DNA from: Streptomyces sp. QL37
Lineage (GTDB): Bacteria; Actinomycetota; Actinomycetes; Streptomycetales; Streptomycetaceae
Length of the DNA: 64,000 nucleotides
Direction of reading: 5' to 3'
NCBI RefSeq assembly: GCF_002941025.1
Contig: NZ_PTJS01000001.1
Span: forward strand, 1,798,001 to 1,862,000
Below, piece by piece: positions 32,489 through 43,851 of this stretch. A model generated the notes under the pieces. That model was not told where the DNA came from and made no database searches. It worked only from the letters and a program-made list of their open reading frames with translations. Numbering within the stretch: the first letter of the stretch is position 1; each line of letters begins with the position of its first letter. The position numbers and the translations under genes were made by a program.

Positions 32489-33946
32489 ATGTCCCAGCGT
32501 GTGCTCACGACCGAGTCAGGCGCCCCGGTCGCCGACAACCAGAACTCCGCCACGGCCGGCGCCGGCGGGCCGATCCTCGTCCAGGACCAGCACCTGCTCG
32601 AGAAGCTCGCCCGCTTCAACCGTGAGCGCATCCCGGAGCGCGTCGTCCACGCCCGAGGCTCCGGCGCGTACGGCTACTTCGAGGTGACGGACGACGTCAC
32701 CGGCTTCACCCGCGCCGACTTCCTCTCCGAGGTGGGCCGCCGCACCGAGACGTTCATCCGCTTCTCGACCGTCGCGGACTCGCTGGGCGGCGCGGACGCC
32801 GTCCGCGACCCGCGCGGCTTCGCCCTCAAGTTCTATACGAACGAGGGAAATTACGACCTCGTCGGCAACAACACCCCGGTGTTCTTCATCAAGGACCCGA
32901 TCAAGTTCCCCGACTTCATCCACTCCCAGAAGCGGGACCCGTTCACGGGCCGCCAGGAGCCGGACAACGTCTGGGACTTCTGGGCGAACTCCCCCGAGGC
33001 GACGCACCAGATCACCTGGCTGATGGGTGACCGCGGGATCCCCGCCTCGTACCGTCACATGAACGGCTTCGGCTCGCACACGTACCAGTGGACGAACGCG
33101 AAGGGCGAGGCCTTCTTCGTCAAGTACCACTTCAAGACCAACCAGGGCGTGCGCTCCCTCTCCGCCGAGCAGGCCGCCGAGCAGGTCGGCAAGGACGCCA
33201 ACTCGCACCAGACGGACCTGCTCCAGGCCATCGAGCGCGGAGTCAACCCGTCCTGGACGCTGCACGTGCAGCTGATGCCGGCCGCCGAGGCGGCCGACTA
33301 CCGCTTCAACCCGTTCGACGTGACGAAGGTGTGGCCGCACGCCGACTACCCGCTCCAGCGCGTCGGCCGGCTGGTGCTGGACCGCAACCCGGACAACGTC
33401 TTCGCCGAGGTGGAGCAGGCGGCGTTCTCGCCGAACAACTTCGTGCCCGGCATCGGTCCTTCGCCGGACAAGATGCTCCAGGGCCGGCTGTTCGCGTACG
33501 CCGACGCGCAGCGCTACCGGCTGGGCATCAACCACACCCAGCTCCCGGTCAACGCGCCGAAGGCCGCCGACGTCGACAACTACGGCCGCGACGGGCTGCA
33601 CGCCACCCGTTACGGCTCACGCCAGGACAAGAACTACGAGCCCAACTCGTACGCCGGCCCGGCGCAGACCGGTGCGGCCCTCGCCTCCCCGCTCGCGGTG
33701 CACGGCTGGACGGGCACGCACGAGGCGCCCCTGCACGCGAAGGACGACGACTTCTTCCAGGCGGGCGAGCTCTACCGGCTGATGTCGGCGGACGAGAAGG
33801 ACCGTCTGATCGCCAACATCGCCGGCGGACTCTCACAGGTCACCCGCGACGACGTGATCGAGAAGAACCTCGCTCACTTCCACGCCGCCGACGCCGAGTA
33901 CGGCAAGCGCGTGGAGGAGGCCGTCCGCGCCCTGCGCGAGGACTGA
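32489..33946 (+). CDS. katA: monofunctional heme catalase (small-subunit type)
   Basis: 485 residues. [18 protein letters not shown] gives the distal catalytic His, [14 protein letters not shown] the conserved Asn, and [14 protein letters not shown] the proximal heme Tyr. GGAAGG precedes ATG 32489. It breaks down H2O2. A class A operator shared with the urate operon suggests that it is dedicated to the peroxide made by urate oxidase and not part of a general OxyR/CatR response. A very strong terminator follows. Confidence 0.94.
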   Translation: MSQRVLTTESGAPVADNQNSATAGAGGPILVQDQHLLEKLARFNRERIPERVVHARGSGAYGYFEVTDDVTGFTRADFLSEVGRRTETFIRFSTVADSLGGADAVRDPRGFALKFYTNEGNYDLVGNNTPVFFIKDPIKFPDFIHSQKRDPFTGRQEPDNVWDFWANSPEATHQITWLMGDRGIPASYRHMNGFGSHTYQWTNAKGEAFFVKYHFKTNQGVRSLSAEQAAEQVGKDANSHQTDLLQAIERGVNPSWTLHVQLMPAAEAADYRFNPFDVTKVWPHADYPLQRVGRLVLDRNPDNVFAEVEQAAFSPNNFVPGIGPSPDKMLQGRLFAYADAQRYRLGINHTQLPVNAPKAADVDNYGRDGLHATRYGSRQDKNYEPNSYAGPAQTGAALASPLAVHGWTGTHEAPLHAKDDDFFQAGELYRLMSADEKDRLIANIAGGLSQVTRDDVIEKNLAHFHAADAEYGKRVEEAVRALRED

Positions 33947-34134
33947 GCCTCCCCCAAGGGCCCTGCCCGTGCCGCGCGCCCGGATGAGGGGTAGCACGCG
34001 GCACGGCCAGGACGAGGCCGCGGCGGCGGACGACGCCAGTGCGGTGGTGAAGGGCCGGCCGGCCCGTGTCCAGACCTGAAGGATCCGGACCGGCCGCCGC
34101 CCGGAGTCCGCCGTCGCGGTCGCTGTGACGGATC

Positions 34135-34177
34135 ACCGGGGTGCGGTGCACGCGTGGGGCGTGCACCGCACCCCGGT
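34135..34177. terminator. bidirectional terminator after catalase
   Basis: A perfect 19-bp stem (first arm ACCGGGGTGCGGTGCACGC) with a 5-nt GTGGG loop, followed by CTTT. It separates catalase from the convergent zinc-ribbon gene. The 188 bp between the catalase stop and this hairpin show nothing else. Confidence 0.8.
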
Positions 34178-34194
34178 CTTTCCATGACCTGCCG

Positions 34195-34566
34195 TCAGGA
34201 CGATGTCGCGGAGCCCTGGCCCTCCAGCCACTCGTCGAGATGGCCGACGAGCCTGCGCTCGCTCCGCTCCAGGCTCTCCCGCCGTTCCCGGGGCAGGGAC
34301 GCCAGGGCGTCGACGAGCACCTGGTCCCGGGGGACACGCACCATCGCGCCGGAGTAGACCCGGCAGCCGGAACACCACGCCAACCCGACGCACCGTTCGA
34401 ACATGGGGCTGCCGGGCGGATGGAAGCGGTACCGGTAGGTGCGGACGGACGTTCCGCAGGCCGTGCAGACGCGTCGGTCACCGTCCATGGCCGTCTCCCA
34501 GGTCACGGACTTCATCCAGCGGCGCCCGGTGCCCGGCGCCCCCCGCCTCGTCCTCATGACGGTCAT
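34195..34566 (-). CDS. small zinc-ribbon protein, unknown function
   Basis: 123 residues. Two CxxC pairs, RRVCTACGTSVR and GLAWCSGCRVYSG, about 30 residues apart make a likely zinc ribbon. The C-terminus is charged and helical (SLPRERRESLERSERRLVGH). ATG 34566 has GAGGA close upstream; ATG 34557 is an alternative. It follows the DUF6083-like gene after 10 bp and is likely co-transcribed. I do not recognise a function. Confidence 0.6.
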   Translation of the reverse strand: MTVMRTRRGAPGTGRRWMKSVTWETAMDGDRRVCTACGTSVRTYRYRFHPPGSPMFERCVGLAWCSGCRVYSGAMVRVPRDQVLVDALASLPRERRESLERSERRLVGHLDEWLEGQGSATSS

Positions 34567-34576
34567 TGTCCTCGGC

Positions 34577-34993
34577 TCACCCCGTGTCCGGCAGGTCGAA
34601 CAGGCGCTGTGAGCGCCGGCTGTTGTACTGCCGAAGAGCCGTGACCCACGGCCAGTGGTCCTCGGGTTCGAGCCAGGGACAGACGATGCGGTGCGGAATG
34701 CGGCACTTGGCACCGGGGAGCGGCTCGGCGTCCCAGAGGTTCATGGCGGTACCGGTCGAGGTGATGATCCACCGTCGCCGCGGGGGGACGGTGCGGGCCG
34801 GTACGACGATGCGGGGTTCCAGCAGGACCCAGTGCCCGGTGTACGAGGTGGCGTACCGGTCCTGGAGGAGTTCACAGAACGGGCACTCGGGCGGCGCCGG
34901 CGGCCGTGGCGCGGTGGCGCCTTCGAGGAGTACCTGGAAGTAGTCGCCGTCGGATCGGTCCGGGCAGGGTGAGGTGCTCTCGTTGTCCCCCAT
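34577..34993 (-). CDS. DUF6083-like protein
   Basis: 138 residues. CPFCELLQDRYATSYTGHWV, then VLLEPRIVVPARTVPPRRRW, ITSTGTAMNLWDAEPLPGAK and CRIPHRIVCPWLEPED are conserved in a family of short Streptomyces proteins that I know as DUF6083; role unknown. The spaced Cys residues suggest metal binding. The 257 bp between its start and gcl hold a terminator and otherwise nothing. Confidence 0.65.
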   Translation of the reverse strand: MGDNESTSPCPDRSDGDYFQVLLEGATAPRPPAPPECPFCELLQDRYATSYTGHWVLLEPRIVVPARTVPPRRRWIITSTGTAMNLWDAEPLPGAKCRIPHRIVCPWLEPEDHWPWVTALRQYNSRRSQRLFDLPDTG

Positions 34994-35198
34994 GGGCCAA
35001 GGATCCGGGGCACTTCACCAGTGCGGGTAGGGTGCGATCCGGCCGCGCCGGACGATGCGGGACCGCCGCCATGAGCTCGTGGACACCACATGAGGCGCGC
35101 CCTGACACGGGCTGCCCACACCGCTTGGCCGGCCGGCGTCCCACAGGACCGCTTCCGTGCGAGCGGCGGCCGGACCGGACGCCACCGCGCCCGGACAT

Positions 35199-35241
35199 GA
35201 CGCCGGCCTCCACGACCGCACGGGTCGTGGAGGCCGGCGTC
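35199..35241. terminator. gcl terminator
   Basis: A perfect 19-bp stem (GACGCCGGCCTCCACGACC) with a 5-nt loop ends 9 bp from the gcl stop on the minus strand. Confidence 0.8.
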
Positions 35242-35250
35242 GTACGCGGG

Positions 35251-37035
<1,785 letters not shown>

Positions 37036-37094
37036 GAGTGCTCCTGCTCGGACCTGGTGGAGTCGGGCTCTGTCGCGCCACCTGAGAGCACTAA

Positions 37095-37122
37095 TTCCAC
37101 ATTACGGAAACTTCTTTCTGCT
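37095..37122. promoter_or_regulatory. class B operator of gcl
   Basis: Plus strand reads TTCCACATTACGGAA followed by TTTCTGCT; on the minus strand this is the AGCAGAAA box plus palindrome seen before hyi. Confidence 0.7.
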
Positions 37123-37239
37123 ATGTGAAATCAATTTAGGGCGGTCCGGGACAGCCGTCAAGGGAGGACGGGGAAAGCGGCGGAGACCGTCGGCCCGAAG
37201 TGCGCGAATCACCCCCCGGAGCGTCGCTCCTGGTGGACG

Positions 37240-38031
37240 ATGGAGGTACGGAACGCAGTCGCCGCCACAGGGGCGGGAGAAGGGGGGCAGCCCGTGGAGT
37301 CCGTACCGGTGCGCTGCCCGGCCTGCCGCCGGGACCACGCGTACATCACGCCGGTGTACCCCTGCCCCTGCGGCTCCCCGACCGCCCCGCCGCTGATGCG
37401 CGGCGCACCGGCCGTGCTCATCACGCACCGCACCTGGAACGACGACTGGGTCAGCGTGCGCTGCCACTCCTGCGGACGCCGCGACCAGTGGCCGCACCCC
37501 GAACTCTGCTGCCCCTGCGGCGCGGTGCTCCGGATCCCCGTGCGCCCGGTCGCCACGCGCGGCACCACGCCACCGTCCACGGCGGGGGGTTCGCCCGGCC
37601 CGTCCCACATACCGCTGCCGCGCACGGCCGCACACCCGCGTCCGTCGTTCCGGCCCCTGGTGATACGCACGGCACGGGACGCCGTGGACACCGCGGCGCT
37701 CTATCTGAAATGGCTCGGCTTCCGCGACGTGGTCCAGCCCGAGGTGCGGCCCAGTTCCCGGATCGATCTCAGGGCGGCCGGTCTCATCGCCCAGGTCGAC
37801 GCGACCACGCACCCGACCGCCCTGCGTGACGTCGAGTGCCTCTGGCTGAACGCCCTGAACACCTCGGTGTCCGGCGTCCTGTTCTCCCTCGCCGGCTACA
37901 CGGACGAGGCCCGTTCACGCGCCGACGGTCTCGCCATCCCGCTGTTCGTCCTGGATCTCACCGGCACACCGCAGCCGGTGAACGGCCCCGCCGACGAACT
38001 GATCAGCGTCGGCCCGGCCTCCGCCGAATGA
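37240..38031 (+). CDS. zinc-ribbon protein with degenerate Mrr-like nuclease domain
   Basis: 263 residues. Two zinc ribbons at the N-terminus: VRCPACRRDH...CPCGSP and VRCHSCGRRD...CCPCGAV. After a Pro-rich linker, DTAALYLKWLGFRDVVQPE, SSRIDLRAAGLIAQVDATTH and VLFSLAGYTDEARSRADGLA follow the Mrr/restriction-endonuclease-like core seen in Streptomyces proteins, but the expected QVK of the PD-(D/E)xK site is QVD. It may therefore bind but not cut DNA. The start is uncertain; a GTG of VESVPVRC would remove 18 residues. Function unknown. Confidence 0.5.
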   Translation: MEVRNAVAATGAGEGGQPVESVPVRCPACRRDHAYITPVYPCPCGSPTAPPLMRGAPAVLITHRTWNDDWVSVRCHSCGRRDQWPHPELCCPCGAVLRIPVRPVATRGTTPPSTAGGSPGPSHIPLPRTAAHPRPSFRPLVIRTARDAVDTAALYLKWLGFRDVVQPEVRPSSRIDLRAAGLIAQVDATTHPTALRDVECLWLNALNTSVSGVLFSLAGYTDEARSRADGLAIPLFVLDLTGTPQPVNGPADELISVGPASAE

Positions 38032-38102
38032 TTTCGGTCACCTGTGCCCTGCCAGCCGCATATGTTCGAGCTGTTGTCGGAATGAGGACGTAGAGTGAAG
38101 GC

Positions 38103-38324
38103 ATGGTCTTAACTCCTCGGCTTCCCACCCACTCCGCCCCCGTTTTTCTGACCCAGCCCGTCCACCCGTCCGTCGTCGAGGCCAACGACGCCATCCGCGC
38201 ACTCGTCGACTCACGCGCCGGCCAGGACTGGACGCCGGTGGAAGCCGCGGAGTACGAGATACTGCTCATCGAGTGGGCGGCGGCGACCCAGGGCATAGGC
38301 TCCGGCGTCATAGAGGCCGCCTGA
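38103..38324 (+). CDS. 73-residue conserved small protein with a TTA codon
   Basis: ATG GTC TTA opens the frame, so codon 3 is the bldA-dependent TTA. Middle and C-terminal part (HPSVVEANDAIRALVDSRAG, WTPVEAAEYEILLIEWAAAT) look helical, without signal or metal motifs. GAAGGC precedes the ATG, and TTGTCG-N18-TAGAGT is a possible promoter. I do not know a function. Confidence 0.65.
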   Translation: MVLTPRLPTHSAPVFLTQPVHPSVVEANDAIRALVDSRAGQDWTPVEAAEYEILLIEWAAATQGIGSGVIEAA

Positions 38325-38357
38325 CCCCGCGGCCTCCGGCACGTGCCACGCGCCGTG

Positions 38358-39965
38358 CTACGCGCCGTATCCCTCCCGCAGTTCGACCTTCCGGACCTTG
38401 CCGCTGACGGTCATGGGGAACGCCTCCAGGACGCGCAGCCCCCGCGGGATCTTGTAGTGCGCCAGCTGATCCCGGCAGTAGGCCGTCACCTCGTCGAGCG
38501 TCGGCGGGTCGGCCGGATCGCGGGGAATGACGCAGGCCAGGATCTCCTCGCCGTACCTCTCGTCGGGCACCCCGACCACCTGGACGTCGGCGATCTTCGG
38601 ATGACCGTAGAGGAACTCCTCGATCTCGCGCGGATACACGTTCTCTCCCCCGCGAATGATCATGTCCTTGATGCGGCCGACGATCTGGACGTAGCCGTCC
38701 TCCCGCATCGTCGCGAGGTCCCCCGTGTGCATCCAGCGTCCCGCGTCGATGACTTCGGCGGTCCGCTCCGGCTGGTCCCAGTAGCCGAGCATCACGCTGT
38801 AGCCCCGGGTGCACAGTTCACCGGCCTCACCGCGTGGGAGGGTCACGCCCGTCACCGGGTCGACGACCTTCACCTCGATGTGCGGCATCACCCGGCCGAC
38901 CGTGCCGGTGCGGCGCTCCAGGTCGTCCTCCCGCCGCGTCTGGGTGGAGACCGGTGAGGTCTCCGTCATCCCGTAGCAGATGGAGACCTCCTCCATGTGC
39001 ATCTGGGCGACGACCCGCTTCATCACCTCGACCGGGCAGGGCGATCCGGCCATGATCCCGGTGCGCAGCGAGGAGAGGTCGTACGAGGCGAAGTCGGGCA
39101 GGCCCAGTTCCGCGATGAACATGGTGGGCACGCCGTAGAGCGAGGTGCAGCGTTCCCGCTGGACGGCGGCCAGCACGGCGGCGGGCTCGAAGGACGGCGC
39201 GGGGATCACGATGCAGGCGCCGTGCGAGGTGATGCCGAGGTTCCCCATGACCATGCCGAAGCAGTGGTAGAACGGCACGGGCAGGCAGACCCGGTCATGC
39301 TCGGTGTAGGCGACCATCTCCCCCACGAAGTAGCCGTTGTTGAGGATGTTGTGGTGGGAGAGCGTGGCGCCCTTGGGGAATCCGGTGGTGCCGGAGGTGT
39401 ACTGGATGTTGATCGGGTCGTCGCACGACAGCTCCGCCTCGCGCTCCGCCAGTTGCTCCGCCGTCACGGACCCCGCCGCGGCCGTCAGCTCGTCCCAGGA
39501 CGGGTCGCCGATGTGGTGGACGGCCCGCAGTGCGGGGCAGTTCGGTCGCACCTGGCCGACGAGCGCCCGGTAGTCGCTGGTGCGGTGGGCGAGTGAGGCG
39601 ACCAGCACGGAGATCCTGGCCTGTTTCAGCACGTACTCCAGCTCGTGCGCGCGGTAGGACGGATTGATGTTGACCATGACCGCGCCGATGCGGGCGGTGG
39701 CGTACTGGACCAGGACCCATTCCGGGCAGTTGACCGCCCAGATCCCGACCCGGTCGCCCTTGGCCACCCCCGAACCCATCAGTCCGCGGGCCAGCTCATC
39801 GACGGCGGCACCGAATTCGACGTACGTCCACCGGCGGCCGGACACCACGTCGACCAGGGCCTCCCGGTCCCCGTACGCCTCGACCGCGCGGTCCAGGTTG
39901 CGTCCGATGGTGTCGCCGAGCAGCTCCGTGGAGCTGGTGCCGTGTGCGTAGGAGAGGCGGCTCAT
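38358..39965 (-). CDS. AMP-binding acyl-CoA synthetase 1 (FadD-like)
   Basis: 535 residues. ANL-superfamily adenylating enzyme: P-loop [70 protein letters not shown] and the C-terminal Lys in [12 protein letters not shown]. It activates a medium or long fatty acid to acyl-CoA. Its ATG overlaps the stop of the preceding synthetase gene (ATGA), so the two are one operon. Confidence 0.9.
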   Translation of the reverse strand: MSRLSYAHGTSSTELLGDTIGRNLDRAVEAYGDREALVDVVSGRRWTYVEFGAAVDELARGLMGSGVAKGDRVGIWAVNCPEWVLVQYATARIGAVMVNINPSYRAHELEYVLKQARISVLVASLAHRTSDYRALVGQVRPNCPALRAVHHIGDPSWDELTAAAGSVTAEQLAEREAELSCDDPINIQYTSGTTGFPKGATLSHHNILNNGYFVGEMVAYTEHDRVCLPVPFYHCFGMVMGNLGITSHGACIVIPAPSFEPAAVLAAVQRERCTSLYGVPTMFIAELGLPDFASYDLSSLRTGIMAGSPCPVEVMKRVVAQMHMEEVSICYGMTETSPVSTQTRREDDLERRTGTVGRVMPHIEVKVVDPVTGVTLPRGEAGELCTRGYSVMLGYWDQPERTAEVIDAGRWMHTGDLATMREDGYVQIVGRIKDMIIRGGENVYPREIEEFLYGHPKIADVQVVGVPDERYGEEILACVIPRDPADPPTLDEVTAYCRDQLAHYKIPRGLRVLEAFPMTVSGKVRKVELREGYGA

Positions 39966-41638
39966 CGCAGGTCCCCCTCGTGGAACTCGGTGCCGGTACC
40001 CTGCGCGGTGCGCTCACGCAGCTCGATCCTGCGGATCTTCCCGGAGACGGTCTTGGGCAGCTCGGCGAACTCCAGCCGGCGGACGCGCTTGTACGGGGCG
40101 AGGACCGCCCGGGAGTGCTCGAACAGCACCTCGGCGGTGGTGGGCCCGGGCTCCCAGCCCGCGGCGAGCACGACGTACGCCTTCGGGACGGAGAGCCGCA
40201 CCGGGTCGGGGGCGGGGACGACCGCCACCTCGGCGACCGCCTGGTGCTCCAGCAGGGCGCTCTCCAGCTCGAAGGGCGAAATCTTGTAGTCGCTGGACTT
40301 GAAGACGTCATCACTCCTGCCCACGTAGGTGATGTAGCCGTCCTCGTCCCGCGCGCCGATGTCACCCGTGCGGTAGTAACCGCCGGCCATGGCCTCGGCC
40401 GTGCGCTCCGGGTCCCCGTGGTAGCCCGTCATCAGGCCGACCGGGGCGGCGGACAGGTCGAGGGAGATCTCGCCCTCCGCCACGCCCGGTGCACCGGTGA
40501 CCGGGTCCAGCAGTTCGACCTTGAATCCGGGACTGGGCCGTCCCATGGAGCCGGTCTTGAGCCGCTGTCCCGGGGTGTTGGCCACCTGCACCGCGGTCTC
40601 CGTCTGCCCGAACCCGTCGCGGATGGTGACGCCCCAGGCGCGCCTGACGCTCTCGATGACCTCGGGATTGAGCGGCTCGCCGGCGGCGACGACCTCCCGC
40701 GGCGGTGTCCTGAGCTGGGCGAGGTCGGCCTGGATGAGCATCCGCCAGACCGTCGGCGGGGCGCAGAAGCTGGTGACGGCCGAGCGGTCCATCTCCGCCA
40801 TCAGCCGGGCGGCGTCGAACCGGGTGTAGTTGAAGATGAAGACGGTCGCCTCGGCGCTCCACGGCGCGAAGAGGTTCGACCAGGCGTGCTTCGCCCAGCC
40901 GGGTGAGGAGATGTTCAGATGGACGTCGCCGGGCTTGAGCCCGATCCAGTACATCGTCGACAAGTGTCCTACGGGGTAGGAGACATGGGTGTGCTCCACG
41001 AGCTTGGGACTGGCCGTGGTGCCCGACGTGAAGTAGAGCATCAGGGGTTCGTCGGCGTCCGTCCGGCGGTCCGCGGTGAAGGTCTCCGGCGCCTCGTCGG
41101 CCCCGCCGTAGGAGATCCAGCCCTCGACGTCGGCGCCGACCGAGATCCGGGTGTAGTCGCCGGGCACCTCCTCGAACTTGGCGGTGTCGGTCGACCCTAC
41201 GAGTACGTGGCGGACCCTGCCGCGTCCGACCCGGTCGCGCAGGTCGGCCGGCCCCAGCAAGGGGGTGGCGGGGATGACGACGGCGCGCAGCTTCATCGCG
41301 GCCAGCGCCGTCTCCCACAGTTCTGTCTGGTTGCCGAGCATCACGAGGATCCGGTCGCCCTCGGCCACGCCCTGGTCCCGCAGCCAGTTGGCGGCCCGGT
41401 TGGAGCGGGCGGCCATCCGGGCGAAGGAGACCTCGGTGCGGCCGCCGTCCTCCTCGACGATGTGCAGGGCGGTGCGGTCGTTGTTCTCGGCGATGACGTC
41501 GAACCAGTCGAGGGCCCAGTTGAAGTGGTCGGGGCGGGGCCAGCGGAAGCCCTCGTACGCCGTGGTGTAGTCCTCACGGTGCTCGATCAGGAAGTCCCGG
41601 GCCGCCCGGAACGTCTCCGTCGCATTCGTTGCCGGCAT
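39962..41638 (-). CDS. AMP-binding acyl-CoA synthetase 2 (medium-chain/aryl type)
   Basis: 558 residues. [20 protein letters not shown] at the start, P-loop [52 protein letters not shown] and [14 protein letters not shown] are typical of the medium-chain/benzoate-CoA ligase branch. First gene of the two-synthetase operon, divergent from a GAF-LuxR regulator 115 bp away that probably controls it. Confidence 0.9.
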   Translation of the reverse strand: MPATNATETFRAARDFLIEHREDYTTAYEGFRWPRPDHFNWALDWFDVIAENNDRTALHIVEEDGGRTEVSFARMAARSNRAANWLRDQGVAEGDRILVMLGNQTELWETALAAMKLRAVVIPATPLLGPADLRDRVGRGRVRHVLVGSTDTAKFEEVPGDYTRISVGADVEGWISYGGADEAPETFTADRRTDADEPLMLYFTSGTTASPKLVEHTHVSYPVGHLSTMYWIGLKPGDVHLNISSPGWAKHAWSNLFAPWSAEATVFIFNYTRFDAARLMAEMDRSAVTSFCAPPTVWRMLIQADLAQLRTPPREVVAAGEPLNPEVIESVRRAWGVTIRDGFGQTETAVQVANTPGQRLKTGSMGRPSPGFKVELLDPVTGAPGVAEGEISLDLSAAPVGLMTGYHGDPERTAEAMAGGYYRTGDIGARDEDGYITYVGRSDDVFKSSDYKISPFELESALLEHQAVAEVAVVPAPDPVRLSVPKAYVVLAAGWEPGPTTAEVLFEHSRAVLAPYKRVRRLEFAELPKTVSGKIRRIELRERTAQGTGTEFHEGDLR

Positions 41639-41753
41639 GTGCTCTCCTCGTCGCGAACCCGTCCTTCGGCCGTAACATCATGTAAACAGTGACCCAGATC
41701 TCACCACCCCCGGACGGGGGTAGGTCTGCCGGGCTCCGACGGGACGGAGAGTC

Positions 41754-42605
41754 ATGGGCGTACCGGAACCGGGCGAGGCGACGGAGCTGCGGGCTGCCAT
41801 GCTCAGGCTGCGCCGGACGAGCGGGCTGCCCGTGGTCTTCGGCGGGCTGCTGTCCGACGCCCGTCACGCACGGATCGCCGAGCTGAGCGGGGCGCAGACC
41901 CCCGCGCTGCGCGGGCTCGTCATCTCGGCGGGCAGCGGGCTCGGCGGGAAGGCGATCGCCCTGTCGCGGCCGTGCGCGGTCACGGACTACCCGTCGTCGC
42001 GCCACATCAGCCACGAGTACGACGCGGCCGTCGCGGCGGAGGGCCTGCGCTCCGTCGTCGTGGTGCCCGTCGTCGTACGCCGCAGGGTGCGCGGTGTGCT
42101 GTACGGGGCGCTGCGCGAGCCGCTCACGCTCGGCGACCGTACGTTCGACGCGGCGGCGTCGGCGGCCCGCGACGTGGAGCAGGCCCTGGCCGTACGGGAC
42201 GAGGTGCAGCAGTTGCTGGCGGCCACCCGGGAGCGGTCCGCCGATCCGGGCGTGGGCCCCGGCACCTGGGAGGACGTCCGTGAGGCTCATCGTGAGCTGC
42301 GGGCCCTCGCCCCGAAGATCGTGGACCCGGCGCTGCGCGACGAACTGCTCGCGGTCTGCGGACGGCTCGCGTCGGCCGCGGGGGCGGACCGGTCCCCGGC
42401 GGCCGGGCGGGTGCGGCTGGCGCCGCGCGAGGTGGATGTGATCGCCTGCGTCGCGTCCGGTGCGACGAACGCCGTGGCGGCCGAGCGGCTGGGGCTGCGG
42501 CCGGAGACCGTGAAGAGCTATCTGCGGTCCGCGATGCGGAAGCTGGGGGCGCACACCCGGATGGAGGCGGTGGTGGCGGCCCGTCGCGCGGGGCTGCTGC
42601 CGTGA
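41754..42605 (+). CDS. GAF - LuxR-type transcriptional regulator
   Basis: 283 residues. GAF-like sensor at ~20-150 (LVISAGSGLGGKAIALSRPC; VVVVPVVVRRRVRGVLYG), a helical linker, and a C-terminal HTH: LAPREVDVIACVASGATNAV, AERLGLRPETVKSYLRSAMR. ATG 41754 has GACGGAGAG upstream. It is divergent from the acyl-CoA synthetase operon. Its last 124 bp (42498-42621) also occur as inverted fragments inside the neighbouring broken gene. Confidence 0.85.
   Translation: MGVPEPGEATELRAAMLRLRRTSGLPVVFGGLLSDARHARIAELSGAQTPALRGLVISAGSGLGGKAIALSRPCAVTDYPSSRHISHEYDAAVAAEGLRSVVVVPVVVRRRVRGVLYGALREPLTLGDRTFDAAASAARDVEQALAVRDEVQQLLAATRERSADPGVGPGTWEDVREAHRELRALAPKIVDPALRDELLAVCGRLASAAGADRSPAAGRVRLAPREVDVIACVASGATNAVAAERLGLRPETVKSYLRSAMRKLGAHTRMEAVVAARRAGLLP
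42498..42583 (+). repeat. inverted repeat IR2, left copy (in regulator gene)
   Basis: 86 bp matching the reverse complement of 43347-43432 with two mismatches. Confidence 0.85.
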
Positions 42606-42621
42606 GGCCCTCAGTCCCCGA
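42563..42621 (+). repeat. inverted repeat IR1, left copy
   Basis: 59 bp, perfect reverse complement of 42912-42970. It spans the stop codons of both the regulator and the AlkZ-like gene. Confidence 0.9.
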
Positions 42622-42684
42622 AGTCGACGAACGTGCCGAAACGGGTGTCGTGGGCGGGCGCCGAGGACATCACCGTCAGCATCT

Positions 42685-42790
42685 CCACCGCCTCCTGGGT
42701 GATCTCCTCGCGGGTGGCCCGGTCGAGCGTGCCCAGGGCCTGCACGGTGACGGTCGCGGTCTCCGCCGTCTCGTCGAGGCGCCAGAGCGC
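42685..42790 (-). repeat. direct repeat DR1, left copy
   Basis: 106 bp identical to 42960-43065 (offset 275). This copy is in its native place within the 3' part of the AlkZ-like gene. Confidence 0.9.
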
Positions 42791-42911
42791 GGCGAGGAAG
42801 CCGTCGGCCAGGACGGTCCCGTAGGTCTGGTTGCCCACGCCGTTGCGGCCCTTGTAAGCGGGCGGGATCACCCGGGTGCGGTCGGCGTGACCCAGCAGGA
42901 CGTTGTCGAAC

Positions 42912-42970
42912 TCGGGGACTGAGGGCCTCACGGCAGCAGCCCCGCGCGACGGGCCGCCACCACCGCCTCC
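42912..42970 (-). repeat. inverted repeat IR1, right copy
   Basis: Inverted copy of 42563-42621. Its left edge shares TCGGGG with the native AlkZ sequence and its right edge overlaps DR1 by 11 bp (CCACCGCCTCC), so both junctions show microhomology. Confidence 0.9.
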
Positions 42971-43065
42971 TGGGTGATCTCCTCGCGGGTGGCCCGGTCG
43001 AGCGTGCCCAGGGCCTGCACGGTGACGGTCGCGGTCTCCGCCGTCTCGTCGAGGCGCCAGAGCGC
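42960..43065 (-). repeat. direct repeat DR1, right copy
   Basis: Displaced copy of 42685-42790; ends at a 2-bp overlap with DR2. Confidence 0.9.
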
Positions 43066-43349
43066 TGCGAGGGAGTGCCGAGCCAGTGCTCGGCGGTCGT
43101 CAGGGAGACCTGCCCGCTGCGCCCCCACAGCCCGCGCGGGGTGACCTGGACCAGGGGCAGCCGGCAGCGGGCGGCGACCGCGAGTGCCCGGGGGTCGGCG
43201 TCCGGCCAGTGGAGGAGGAGTTCCTCCCGCAGTTCCTTCATGGTGCGGGGCCGTTCCTCGACGAGCTCCCTGGCGAGTGAGGAGAGCCGGTCCTGATCCA
43301 CGCCTGTGAGCCCGCTGCGGAACATGTTCAGCTCCCGGTCGCGCGCCGG
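43064..43349 (-). repeat. direct repeat DR2, left copy
   Basis: 286 bp identical to 43566-43851 (offset 502), codes for the region around LWGRSGQVSLTTAEHWLG of the AlkZ-like protein. Confidence 0.9.
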
Positions 43350-43432
43350 GCCGCCCCCCCCGCCTCCATCCGGGTGTGCGCCCCCAGCTTCCGCATCGCG
43401 GACCGCAGATAGCTCTTCACGGTCTCCGGCCG
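43347..43432 (-). repeat. inverted repeat IR2, right copy
   Basis: Inverted copy of 42498-42583 of the regulator gene. Two A-to-C changes create a run of eight C residues at 43354-43361. Confidence 0.85.
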
Positions 43433-43565
43433 AGCGGCCGGGGCCGCAGGCGTTCGAAGACCTCGCGCATCCGGGTGAGGCCGGCCCACATCTGCATGTC
43501 CTTCACCGAGGCCGGGCCGAAGGCCCCGAGGTAGCGCAGCACGGTCCCGTCGGGTGAGGCCGCGG

Positions 43566-43851
43566 GCTGCGAGGGAGTGCCGAGCCAGTGCTCGGCGGTC
43601 GTCAGGGAGACCTGCCCGCTGCGCCCCCACAGCCCGCGCGGGGTGACCTGGACCAGGGGCAGCCGGCAGCGGGCGGCGACCGCGAGTGCCCGGGGGTCGG
43701 CGTCCGGCCAGTGGAGGAGGAGTTCCTCCCGCAGTTCCTTCATGGTGCGGGGCCGTTCCTCGACGAGCTCCCTGGCGAGTGAGGAGAGCCGGTCCTGATC
43801 CACGCCTGTGAGCCCGCTGCGGAACATGTTCAGCTCCCGGTCGCGCGCCGG
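43566..43851 (-). repeat. direct repeat DR2, right (native) copy
   Basis: Native position of the duplicated 286-bp block in the 5' half of the AlkZ-like gene. Confidence 0.9.

Noticed and set aside
43064..43851. Repeat pair considered as CRISPR, IS element or integron piece
   Set aside because: Only two copies of 286 bp, coding for part of a known gene; no transposase, terminal repeats or target duplications.
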